From: Actinomycetales bacterium
Lineage (GTDB): Bacteria; Actinomycetota; Actinomycetes; Actinomycetales; Cellulomonadaceae
Reading direction: 5' to 3'
DNA: 28,358 nt
NCBI GenBank assembly: GCA_012514545.1
Contig: JAAZAC010000181.1
Coordinates: 1-28,358, forward strand
The translations under genes were made by a program, and so were the position numbers. The notes beneath the pieces were generated by a model. It worked only from the letters and a program-made list of their open reading frames with translations. It did not search any database and had not been told where the DNA came from. Positions 16,078 to 22,823 of the stretch are shown piece by piece. Within the stretch, counting starts at the first letter, position 1; every line of letters starts with the position of its first letter.

Positions 16078-16107
16078 ACTGTAATCGCTTGCAGCAAGTT
16101 CCAGCAA
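16078..16107 (-). promoter_or_regulatory. Promoter and LacI-family-type operator of the amylopullulanase gene
   Basis: TGTAATCGCTTGCA (16080-16093) is a pseudo-palindrome with the central CG of LacI/MalR/CcpA-type sites and matches the cre consensus TGWAARCGYTWWCA at 12 of 14 positions. Next to it, CTTGCAGCAAG (16088-16098) is a second palindrome. On the minus strand TTGCTG (16107-16102) and TACAGT (16083-16078), 18 nt apart, form a plausible promoter that the operator overlaps. Maltose/glucose-type control by a MalR-like repressor encoded elsewhere is inferred. Confidence 0.6.
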
Positions 16108-16261
16108 TGGGATGACTTGCCGGCCCGCTCCCGGACCAGGGGGTCCCGCCGGGGCTGCCCGGGATCGCCCGACGAGGGCGGCCGGCGGGCAGGGCGAGGT
16201 CGCCCGAGGCGGGCGGGCCGGGCCGGACGGGCCGCGGCCGGGCGGGCCGGCGGGGGGCCGG

Positions 16262-17278
16262 TCAGCCGGCGGCGAGGTGCTCGCCGAAGAAGTCCACGAA
16301 GTCCTGCGGGAACCCGATGTCGAGGGCGTGCGTGCCGTCGAACTCGAGGGTGCTCACGGGGACGCCCCGCTCGGCGAGCAGGTCGCCGAAGTACGCCGAG
16401 CCCTCCGGGATCCAGCGGTAGCTGTCCCGGGTGCCCCAGACGATCCGCACGGCGCTCAGCCGGTCGGGCAGGGCCAGGTACGCGTCGACCTTCTGCTCGA
16501 GCGCGCCGTACCCCGCCTCCCACGCCGCGACCGCCGCCGGGTCCTGCTCGGCGAGCGGCACCACCGGGTCGATCGGCAGGTGGTGCGGGCGCGGCGCCTC
16601 CGGGTCGGGCGCGAACGCCGCCCCGTAGCTCGCCCACGCCCCGTTGTCGTGCAGGAAGCCGGCGAGGCCGTCCTCGGGCCGGAAGAGCCCCGGCGACGCC
16701 GCGTAGAGGGCGGTGAACACGTCGGGGTGCCGCAGCCCGACGTTCACGGTCCCCGAGCCGCCCATCGAGAAGCCCGCGAGGCCGCGGGCGGAGGCCTCCG
16801 GGATCGTGCGGTAGGTCGCGTCCACGTGCGCCACGACGTCGACGACGAGCGCGTCCTCCGCGTTCCCCGTCACCGGCGAGTTCGTGTAGAAGTTGTTGCC
16901 GATCGAGTTGCGGCCGTCGAGCTCGACGACGATGAGCTCGTGCCCCGCCTCGACCATGAGGTCCCACGTGAGGCTGATGGAGCCGCGCAGGCGACCGGCC
17001 GGCTCCCCCGCGCCGGCGAGGAAGTAGACGACCGGGTACCGCGCGTCGGACACGTCGTACGAGGGCGGCAGGTGCACGACGAGGTCGCGCTCTGCGGGGT
17101 CGCCCAGGATGTTGTTCGCGAGCGACGGGGTCGCGACGGTCTCCTCGAGCGTGCGGCCGCGGGCCTCGGCCGTGGGGGTGGGCGTGGCCGACGGCGCGTC
17201 CGCCCCGCCCCCGGAGCAGCCCGCCGCGGCGAGCAGGGCGCCCGCGAGGAGCGCGCCGACGAGCACCTGCCTGCGCAT
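16262..17278 (-). CDS. Putative esterase lipoprotein (alpha/beta hydrolase, PF00756/CE1-like)
   Basis: Surface-anchored hydrolase of 338 residues. A lipoprotein signal peptide (MRRQVLVGALLAGALLAAAGC) puts the lipidated Cys at 21. A Ser/Thr/Pro-rich linker follows, then an esterase_2-type alpha/beta-hydrolase domain. The triad is visible: S171 in the elbow GFSMGGSG, D285 in WGTRDSYRW and H317 in FDGTHALDIGF. The segment IGNNFYTNSPVTGNAEDALV is typical of actinobacterial CE1-like feruloyl/acetyl esterases. A GGGGGGAGA ribosome-binding site precedes the ATG. It lies downstream of the amylopullulanase on the same strand, after a 234-nt gap whose last ~130 nt are a G/C-only tract without recognisable signals. 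Deacylation of plant polysaccharides is plausible; mycolyltransferase-type activity is a less likely alternative. Confidence 0.85.
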   Translation of the reverse strand: MRRQVLVGALLAGALLAAAGCSGGGADAPSATPTPTAEARGRTLEETVATPSLANNILGDPAERDLVVHLPPSYDVSDARYPVVYFLAGAGEPAGRLRGSISLTWDLMVEAGHELIVVELDGRNSIGNNFYTNSPVTGNAEDALVVDVVAHVDATYRTIPEASARGLAGFSMGGSGTVNVGLRHPDVFTALYAASPGLFRPEDGLAGFLHDNGAWASYGAAFAPDPEAPRPHHLPIDPVVPLAEQDPAAVAAWEAGYGALEQKVDAYLALPDRLSAVRIVWGTRDSYRWIPEGSAYFGDLLAERGVPVSTLEFDGTHALDIGFPQDFVDFFGEHLAAG

Positions 17279-17389
17279 GGCGGTCTCCCCCCACTCGTCC
17301 CCGCGTCGAGGCTAGGACCGTCGTGGCCGCCCCACAGGACCCCTGAAGTCCCAAATGTCGGGCCGCGCGTCCCGGATCCAGGGCCCGCC

Positions 17390-17656
17390 CTAGCGGCCGA
17401 GGAGCGCGGCGAGGCGGGCGGCGGCGTCGGCGTCGGGCAGGTCGACCTCGACGGTCTTGTCCCGGGACGTGGCCCCGGTGACGAGCCGCACGTGCCGGCG
17501 GCGCACGCCGAAGGCGTCGGCGACGGCGGCGAGCGCGGCCTCGGTGGCGGCGCCGTCGACCGCCCGGGCCGTGACGGCGACGACGAGCCGGTCACCGAAC
17601 GCGCCGCCCACCCGGGTCCGCGAGGCGCCGGGCCGCACGCGCACGTCCACCCTCAT
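17390..17656 (-). CDS. DUF167/YggU-family protein
   Basis: A small cytosolic protein of 88 residues matching the UPF0235/YggU family in length and sequence. It has an N-terminal strand with RVDVRVRPGASRTRV, the basic/charged VTARAVDGAATEAALAAVAD helix, VRLVTGATSRDKTVEVD and a C-terminal helix. The conserved P-G-A-x-x-x and G-x-x-S-R-x-K motifs are both visible. The function of the family is not established. It stands alone between the esterase promoter and mdh; a terminator-like hairpin separates it from mdh, so it is probably expressed independently or by weak read-through. Confidence 0.88.
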   Translation of the reverse strand: MRVDVRVRPGASRTRVGGAFGDRLVVAVTARAVDGAATEAALAAVADAFGVRRRHVRLVTGATSRDKTVEVDLPDADAAARLAALLGR

Positions 17657-17681
17657 GGGGCCATCCTGCCGCGACCGGGCT

Positions 17682-17707
17682 CCCGACGGCCGGCCCGGCC
17701 GGTCGGG
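17682..17707 (-). terminator. Probable terminator of the icd-mdh unit
   Basis: GC-rich hairpin just past the mdh stop: CCCGACGGCCGG and CCGGCCGGTCGGG, complementary with a single-base bulge and a 1-nt centre. No U-tract. Confidence 0.4.
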
Positions 17708-17722
17708 CGCGCGATCGGGCCG

Positions 17723-18721
17723 TCAGATCAGGCCGAGCGCCCGGACGGCGTCGCGCTCCTCGACGAGCTCGGCGACGGACCTGTCGATCCGCGTGCGCGA
17801 GAACTCGTCGACCTCCAGCCCCTGCACGATCTCCCAGCGGCCGTCGCGCGCGACGACCGGGTAGGACGAGACCAGACCCTCGGGCACGCCGTACGACCCG
17901 TCCGAGACGATCGCCGCCGAGGTCCAGTCGCCCTCCGGCGTGCCGTGCACCCAGGTCCGCACGTGGTCGATCGCCGCGTTCGCGGCCGACGCCGCCGACG
18001 ACGCCCCGCGGGCCTCGATGATCGCCGCGCCGCGCCGCGCGACCGTCGGGATGAAGGTGTGCTCCACCCACTCGCGGTCGAGGACCTCGAGCGCCGGGCG
18101 CCCCGCGACGAGGGCGTGCGAGACGTCCGGGTACTGCGTCGCCGAGTGGTTGCCCCAGATCGTCACGCGCTCGATCTCGCTGACCGGCGCGCCCGTGCGC
18201 GCGGAGATCTGCGACAGCGCCCGGTTGTGGTCGAGCCGGGTCATCGCCGTGAAGCGGTCCTTCGGCACGTCCGGCGCGTGGGCCGCCGCGATGAGCGCGT
18301 TCGTGTTCGCCGGGTTCCCGACGACGAGCACGCGCACGTCGTCGGCCGCGCCGGCGTTGATGGCCTCGCCCTGCGGCCCGAAGATCCCGCCGTTCGCCTC
18401 GAGCAGGTCGCCGCGCTCCATGCCCGGGCCGCGCGGGCGGGCGCCGACGAGCAGGGCGACGCCCACGCCGTCGAACGCCGCCCGGGGGTCGTCGAAGATC
18501 TCGACCGAGTGCAGGAGGGGGAACGCGCAGTCGGCGAGCTCCATCGCGGTGCCCTCGGCCGCCTTGACGGCCTGCGGGATCTCCAGCAGGTGCAGCCGCA
18601 CCGGGGTGTTCGGGCCGAGCATGTCCCCGGAGGCGATCCGGAACAGCAGCGCGTAGCCGATCTGCCCGGCGGCGCCGGTGACGGTGACGGTCACCGGCGC
18701 GGTCTCGGCGGGGCCGGTCAT
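17723..18721 (-). CDS. mdh: Malate dehydrogenase
   Basis: NAD-dependent TCA enzyme converting malate to oxaloacetate, 332 residues, of the MDH type 2 (cytosolic-like, about 330-residue) group found in actinobacteria. The Rossmann motif is VTVTGAAGQIGYALLFRIA. The substrate-binding Arg loop reads VGARPRGPGMERGDLLEANG. The catalytic pair is D164 (TRLDHNRA) and H192 (IWGNHSATQYPD). Length and motifs are complete. The ATG follows GAGGAGCACC. It begins 46 nt after icd on the same strand, so the two TCA genes are probably co-transcribed from the icd promoter. Confidence 0.97.
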   Translation of the reverse strand: MTGPAETAPVTVTVTGAAGQIGYALLFRIASGDMLGPNTPVRLHLLEIPQAVKAAEGTAMELADCAFPLLHSVEIFDDPRAAFDGVGVALLVGARPRGPGMERGDLLEANGGIFGPQGEAINAGAADDVRVLVVGNPANTNALIAAAHAPDVPKDRFTAMTRLDHNRALSQISARTGAPVSEIERVTIWGNHSATQYPDVSHALVAGRPALEVLDREWVEHTFIPTVARRGAAIIEARGASSAASAANAAIDHVRTWVHGTPEGDWTSAAIVSDGSYGVPEGLVSSYPVVARDGRWEIVQGLEVDEFSRTRIDRSVAELVEERDAVRALGLI

Positions 18722-18767
18722 GGTGCTCCTCGGGGGGTCTCCTCGGCGGCGGCCGGTCGGACGGGGG

Positions 18768-19994
18768 TCAGGCGGACGTGGCCAGGCGGCGGGCCAGGTT
18801 CTCGTCGAGCGCGGCGAGGAAGCCCTCCGTGGTCAGCCACGGCTGGTCGGGGCCGATGAGCAGCGCGAGGTCCTTCGTCATCGCGCCGCTCTCGACGGTC
18901 TTCACGACGACGTCCTCGAGCGTCTGCGCGAACGCCGTCACCTCGGGCGTGCCGTCGAGCTTGCCCCGGTGGGCCAGGCCGCGCGTCCACGCGAAGATCG
19001 AGGCGATCGGGTTGGTCGACGTCGGCTGCCCGGCCTGGTGCTGGCGGTAGTGCCGGGTGACCGTGCCGTGCGCGGCCTCGGCCTCGACCGTGCGGCCGTC
19101 GGGCGTCATGAGCACGCTCGTCATGAGGCCGAGCGAGCCGAAGCCCTGCGCGACGGTGTCGGACTGGACGTCGCCGTCGTAGTTCTTGCAGGCCCAGACG
19201 TAGCCGCCCTCCCACTTGAGGGACGCGGCGACCATGTCGTCGATGAGCCGGTGCTCGTAGGTGAGGCCGGCGGCCTCGAACTTCTCCTTGAACTCGGCCT
19301 CGAAGACCTCGGCGAAGATGTCCTTGAAGGCCCCGTCGTAGGCCTTGAGGATCGTGTTCTTCGTCGACAGGTAGACGGGGTAGCCGCGCTGCAGGCCGTA
19401 CGCGAACGACGCGCGGGCGAAGTCGCGGATCGACTCCGTGAAGTTGTACATGCCCATGGCCACGCCCCCGCCCTCGGGGAAGCGCACCACCTCGTGCTGG
19501 ATCGGCTCCGAGCCGTCGTCGGGCGTGTAGGTGATGGTCAGCGTGCCGGGGCCCGGGACCTTGAAGTTCGTGGCGCGGTACTGGTCGCCGTGGGCGTGAC
19601 GGCCGATGACGATCGGCTTGGTCCAGCCCGGCACGAGGCGCGGCACGTTGCTGATGATGATCGGCTCGCGGAAGACGACGCCGCCGAGGATGTTGCGGAT
19701 CGTGCCGTTGGGCGACAGCCACATCTTCTTCAGCCCGAACTCGGCGACCCGCGCCTCGTCCGGGGTGATCGTCGCGCACTTCACGCCGACGCCGTGCTCC
19801 TTGATGGCGAGCGCCGCGTCGATCGTCACCTGGTCGTCGGTCGCGTCCCGGTTCTGGATCGACAGGTCGTAGTAGCGCAGGTCCACGTCGAGGTACGGGT
19901 GGATGAGGCGCTCCTTGATGGCCTGCCAGATGATCCGCGTCATCTCGTCGCCGTCGAGCTCGACGACGGGGCCGGCCACCCTGATCTTCGGCAT
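18768..19994 (-). CDS. icd: NADP-dependent isocitrate dehydrogenase (homodimeric, eukaryote-like type)
   Basis: Oxidatively decarboxylates isocitrate to 2-oxoglutarate with NADP. It has 408 residues. The start MPKIRVAGPVVELDGDEMTR and the motifs SPNGTIRNILGG (substrate binding), NYDGDVQSDTVAQGFGSLGL (metal-binding Asp residues) and EAEAAHGTVTRHYRQH (cofactor region) identify the dimeric type II enzyme, not the monomeric ~740-residue form common in other actinobacteria. An AGGAG sequence lies about 10 nt before the ATG. It is divergent from the aquaporin gene across 209 nt holding a likely promoter (TAACCT, 20081-20076) and two adjacent palindromes, and is upstream of mdh in the same operon. 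Confidence 0.97.
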   Translation of the reverse strand: MPKIRVAGPVVELDGDEMTRIIWQAIKERLIHPYLDVDLRYYDLSIQNRDATDDQVTIDAALAIKEHGVGVKCATITPDEARVAEFGLKKMWLSPNGTIRNILGGVVFREPIIISNVPRLVPGWTKPIVIGRHAHGDQYRATNFKVPGPGTLTITYTPDDGSEPIQHEVVRFPEGGGVAMGMYNFTESIRDFARASFAYGLQRGYPVYLSTKNTILKAYDGAFKDIFAEVFEAEFKEKFEAAGLTYEHRLIDDMVAASLKWEGGYVWACKNYDGDVQSDTVAQGFGSLGLMTSVLMTPDGRTVEAEAAHGTVTRHYRQHQAGQPTSTNPIASIFAWTRGLAHRGKLDGTPEVTAFAQTLEDVVVKTVESGAMTKDLALLIGPDQPWLTTEGFLAALDENLARRLATSA

Positions 19995-20075
19995 GCGTGG
20001 TGCTCCTGGGGTCGGGGCCGCGACGGGCCGCCCGGGGCGCGCCCGGCGCGGGCGGGGCGCGCTGGATCGGCTGCC

Positions 20076-20100
20076 AGGTTACTCGACGTCGAGAGATCTC
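20076..20100 (-). promoter_or_regulatory. Probable icd promoter region with two abutting palindromes
   Basis: TAACCT (20081-20076, minus strand) fits a TANNNT -10 and would give a 5' leader of about 75 nt. Immediately upstream are the perfect palindromes CTCGACGTCGAG (20082-20093) and GAGATCTC (20093-20100), within the spacer region. They could bind a regulator of icd or of the divergent aquaporin gene; none is identified. Confidence 0.4.
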
Positions 20101-20203
20101 CACGACCGGGGCCGACGGCGCCCCCGCGGCCGGGGTGGCCGCGCGGGCGTGCGGTGGCATGATCGAGCGCGTCCGTGAGCACCGGCCCCAGGAAGGGACG
20201 CCC

Positions 20204-21178
20204 ATGACCACCGCACCTGACCCCTACCTGTCGCCCCCGTCGGCGCCGCCGGGCACCGCCGTCGAGCCGCACCGGCTCGGCGAGGCCGGCGTGGTCGAGG
20301 CGCCGCGCGTCGGGCTGCTCACCCGCGTCGGGGCGGAGCTGTTCGGCACCTTCGCGCTCGTCCTCGTCATCCTCGGCACGGCCCTGTACCTGCAGCTCAC
20401 CGCCGTCGGCGCGCTGGGGGTGGCCCTCGCGACGGCGCTCGTGCTCGCGGGCCTCGTCGCCGCCTTCGGCCACGTCTCCGGCGGGCACTTCAACCCCGCG
20501 GTCAGCCTCGGCGCGGCGCTCGCCGGGCGGATCGGGTTCCTCGACATGCTCGCCTACTGGGTCGCCCAGGTGGTCGGCGCGCTCCTCGCGGCGCTCGTGC
20601 TGTTCGTCAGCGTCCCGTCCGGCCTGGCCGCGGCGCTCACGGGCAACTCCACCGCGGGCGCGCAGGACCTCTTCGCGACCGTCTCGAACGGCTGGGGCGA
20701 GCAGTCCCCGCTGTTCGCGCAGACGGAGCCGTACACCACGCAGGCCGGGCTGCCCACCATCACGTTCGACCTCAAGACCGCCCTCCTGCTCGAGGCGATC
20801 GGCACGGCGATCTTCGTCGCGGTCATCCTCGGGGTCACGGGCCGCAAGGCGGCCGCGCAGACCGCGCCCTTCGCCATCGGCGGCACGCTCGGCGCGATGA
20901 TCCTCGTCACGGGGCTCGCGACGAACGCGGGCCTCAACCCGGCCCGCTCCACCGCGACCGCCCTGCTCGCGGGCGGCGAGAGCCTCGGCCAGCTCTGGCT
21001 GTTCTGGGTCGCCCCGCTCGTCGGCGCCGCGATCGTCGGCCTCGTGGTGATGGCGTTCGCGCCCGCGCCCGAGGTGCCCTACGACCCCGACGGCGAGCTC
21101 GACGAGCCCGACGACGAGGACGACGAGGTGGTCGAGGACGAGATCGAGGTCACCGACCAGGACGACGCCCGCTCCTGA
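20204..21178 (+). CDS. Aquaporin/glycerol facilitator (MIP family) with acidic C-terminal tail
   Basis: Cytoplasmic-membrane channel for water or small neutral solutes, 324 residues. Both half-helix motifs are present: NPA at 97-99 (GHFNPAVSLG) and NPA at 245-247 (GLNPARSTA), with R248 of the selectivity filter. Six membrane helices are visible. Unusual additions are a ~40-residue N-terminal extension, a long loop between helices 3 and 4 (SVPSGLAAALTGNSTAGAQD and onwards) and a C-terminal tail of about 40 mostly Asp/Glu residues. The ATG follows AGGAAGGGACGCCC. The stop is 15 nt before a strong hairpin, and the acidic tail overlaps the opposing DUF3017 gene. Water is the likeliest substrate; glycerol cannot be excluded. 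Confidence 0.93.
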   Translation: MTTAPDPYLSPPSAPPGTAVEPHRLGEAGVVEAPRVGLLTRVGAELFGTFALVLVILGTALYLQLTAVGALGVALATALVLAGLVAAFGHVSGGHFNPAVSLGAALAGRIGFLDMLAYWVAQVVGALLAALVLFVSVPSGLAAALTGNSTAGAQDLFATVSNGWGEQSPLFAQTEPYTTQAGLPTITFDLKTALLLEAIGTAIFVAVILGVTGRKAAAQTAPFAIGGTLGAMILVTGLATNAGLNPARSTATALLAGGESLGQLWLFWVAPLVGAAIVGLVVMAFAPAPEVPYDPDGELDEPDDEDDEVVEDEIEVTDQDDARS

Positions 21179-21477
21179 GGCACGCTCGACCGCCGGTCAC
21201 CCCCGGAGGAGGCCACTCCGGGGGTGACCGCGAGCAGCACGATCGCGAGCGCGAGCGCGAGGAGGACGGTGACGTCCTGCCACGTCGAGCGGACGGCCAC
21301 GCCCTCGGGCCGCCGGCCGCCGCCGAGCAGCCGCGCGACCGCCGCGCCGCCCAGCGTCATGACGAGGAGCAGCAGGCCCTCGAGGGCGCCCACGAACCAG
21401 GCGACCAGGATCGCCGCGACCAGTGCGCCGACCACCACCCACAGCGCCGGCGCCCGGTGCCGATCCTCCTCGGTCAC
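21079..21477 (-). CDS. DUF3017-family membrane protein
   Basis: Actinobacterial integral membrane protein of 132 residues from the GTG at 21477 (135 from the alternative GTG at 21486). Three hydrophobic segments are APALWVVVGALVAAILVAWF, LEGLLLLVMTLGGAAVARLL and VTVLLALALAIVLLAV; between the last two, VAVRSTWQDVTVLLAL matches the DUF3017 pattern of RRAGxLAVRSRxxDVxxL. The expected family length ends near residue 95. Here the frame runs on through a terminator hairpin into the antisense of the aquaporin tail, giving a Ser-rich C-terminus and a 100-nt convergent overlap. The start at 21477 is preceded by TAACGT with 7 nt, i.e. leaderless. In other actinobacteria this family often sits near folD and mdh. 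Function unknown. Confidence 0.8.
   Translation of the reverse strand: MTEEDRHRAPALWVVVGALVAAILVAWFVGALEGLLLLVMTLGGAAVARLLGGGRRPEGVAVRSTWQDVTVLLALALAIVLLAVTPGVASSGGDRRSSVPQERASSWSVTSISSSTTSSSSSSGSSSSPSGS
21194..21230. terminator. Bidirectional terminator-like hairpin after the aquaporin gene
   Basis: Perfect 15-bp stem: CGGTCACCCCCGGAG (21194-21208) pairs with CTCCGGGGGTGACCG (21216-21230) around a 7-nt loop. It starts 16 nt after the aquaporin stop. It lies inside the reading frame of the opposing DUF3017 gene. Confidence 0.75.
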
Positions 21478-21484
21478 GGCCGCC

Positions 21485-21494
21485 ACGTTACCGT
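21485..21494. promoter_or_regulatory. Back-to-back -10 elements of two divergent leaderless genes
   Basis: ACGTTACCGT contains TACCGT on the plus strand (21489-21494), 7 nt before the GTG at 21502, and TAACGT on the minus strand (21490-21485), 7 nt before the GTG at 21477. The two hexamers share two base pairs. Both starts were chosen on this basis. Confidence 0.55.
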
Positions 21495-21501
21495 GGAGGG
21501 C

Positions 21502-22731
21502 GTGCCGCCCGACCGACCCGCGCCCGCCTCGGTGGTGGTCGTCGGCGCAGGTCTCGCGGGTGCGGCGGCGGTCGCCGCGCTGCGGGCCGAGGGCTTCGCG
21601 GGCCGGCTGACCGTGCTCGGGGCCGAGGGCCTGCCGCCGTACGACCGGCCCCCGTTGTCGAAGGAGCTGTTCGCCCGCACCGAGCCCGTGTGGCTCGCCG
21701 ACGACCTCGGCCTCACGCTCCCCGCCGACGACGTGCGGCTCGCCGCCCCCGCGACCGGGCTCGCGGCGACGCCGGACGGCGTCGTCGTGCGGACGGCGGA
21801 CGGGGAGGTCGCGGCGGACGCGGCGGTCCTCGCGACGGGGGCGCGCGCCGTGCTGCCCGCGGGGTGGGACGGGGTGCGGACGCTGCACACGGCCGCCGAC
21901 GCCGCGGCACTGCGCGGCGTGCTCACACCGGGGGTCCGGCTCGTCGTCGTGGGGGCGGGGTGGATCGGCGCGGAGGTCGCGGGCGTCGCGGCCGCGCGGG
22001 GCGTCGACGTCACGGTGATCGAGGCCGGCCCCGCGCCGCTCGCCGCGGCCCTGGGCCCGGTGGTGGGCGCGCTGACCGCCGGGTGGTACGCGGCCGCCGG
22101 CGTGCGCCTGGTCACCGGGACGCCCGTCGCCGCCGCTGGGCCCGACGGCGTGACCCTCGCCGACGGCGAGCACGTGCCGGCCGACGTCGTGCTCGCCGCC
22201 GTCGGGGCGCGGCCGGCGTCCGCGTGGCTGGCCGGTGCGCTGCCGCTGGCCCCCGACGGCTCGGTGGAGGTCGGCCCCGACCACCTGGTGCCGCACCTGC
22301 CGCGCGTCGCCGTCGTCGGGGACCTCGCCCGGCGGCGCTCGCGACGGCACGGCTGGGTGCCGGGCGGGCACTGGGACGGCGCGCTGCGCGGCCCGACGGT
22401 CGCGGCGCGCGCGCTCCTCGGGCTGCCCACGGACTCCCCGGAGCACGACGTCGCGCCCTACGTGTTCTCCGACCAGTTCGGCCACGACCTCGGGCTCCTG
22501 GGCCAGCCCGGGCCGGACGACGACGTCGTGCTGCGCGGCGACCCGGCCGGGCCGTTCGGGGTCGCGTGGCTGCGCCCGGGGACCGACGAGGTGACGGCGC
22601 TGCTCGCCGTCGACCGCCCGCGCGACGTGTCCGCGGCCCGGCGGCTGTTCGCGGGCCCGGCGCTGCCGCGGGCGGACCGCGCGCTGCTCGCCGCGGACGC
22701 TCCGCTCAAGGAGGCCGTGCGCCGCCCGTGA
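21502..22731 (+). CDS. FAD-dependent oxidoreductase (ferredoxin/rubredoxin reductase-like)
   Basis: NAD(P)H-using flavoprotein of 409 residues, like the reductases that feed electrons to ferredoxins of P450s and dioxygenases. The N-terminal FAD motif is VVVVGAGLAGAAAVAAL. LPPYDRPPLSKE is the diagnostic motif of this family, followed by AVLATGARA. The NAD(P)H-binding motif is VVVGAGWIGAEVA, and VAVVGDLA is the second FAD contact. A reductase C-terminal domain follows. No ferredoxin, P450 or dioxygenase gene is adjacent, so the partner is unknown. The GTG at 21502 is preferred because TACCGT ends 7 nt upstream; in-frame alternatives are GTG 21493 and ATG 21457. It diverges from DUF3017 with only a 24-nt gap. 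Confidence 0.88.
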   Translation: MPPDRPAPASVVVVGAGLAGAAAVAALRAEGFAGRLTVLGAEGLPPYDRPPLSKELFARTEPVWLADDLGLTLPADDVRLAAPATGLAATPDGVVVRTADGEVAADAAVLATGARAVLPAGWDGVRTLHTAADAAALRGVLTPGVRLVVVGAGWIGAEVAGVAAARGVDVTVIEAGPAPLAAALGPVVGALTAGWYAAAGVRLVTGTPVAAAGPDGVTLADGEHVPADVVLAAVGARPASAWLAGALPLAPDGSVEVGPDHLVPHLPRVAVVGDLARRRSRRHGWVPGGHWDGALRGPTVAARALLGLPTDSPEHDVAPYVFSDQFGHDLGLLGQPGPDDDVVLRGDPAGPFGVAWLRPGTDEVTALLAVDRPRDVSAARRLFAGPALPRADRALLAADAPLKEAVRRP

Positions 22732-22744
22732 GGCAGGCTGGGCG

Positions 22745-22813
22745 ATGGAGCCGCTGACCGCCCGCGCCCTCGGCCGCGCGACCCTCGCCCGCCGGCTCCT
22801 CCTCGCCCGCTGA
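22745..22813 (+). pseudogene. 22-codon stub of an AlkZ-like winged-helix DNA-binding gene
   Basis: ATG to TGA encodes MEPLTARALGRATLARRLLL followed by AR and stop. The pattern LTAR-x-L-x-RATLAR-x-LLL-x-R is the N-terminal start of the winged-helix DNA-binding/AlkZ (YcaQ) family, which normally continues for another ~350 residues. The sequence stops at a TGA 10 nt before the end of the convergent purH, so the rest is gone. It starts 13 nt after the flavoprotein stop. Probably a deletion remnant; a functional 22-residue peptide is unlikely but not excluded. Confidence 0.45.
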
Positions 22814-22823
22814 GCCCCCGGGC

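Noticed and set aside
10016..16084. An open frame of about 2020 codons on the plus strand opposite the amylopullulanase
   Set aside because: It is Arg/Val/Asp/Gly-rich with no recognisable domain, exactly antisense to a well-conserved enzyme; long antisense frames are expected at ~74% GC.
16128..16261. G/C-only tract between the amylopullulanase promoter and the esterase stop, considered as a regulatory RNA or G-quadruplex
   Set aside because: Repeated CGGGCCGG-type units but no stable single hairpin or regular G-run spacing that I could support.
16112..18859. A 915-codon plus-strand frame opposite esterase, DUF167 and mdh
   Set aside because: It spans three conserved genes and their gaps on the opposite strand and has no domain; a composition artefact.
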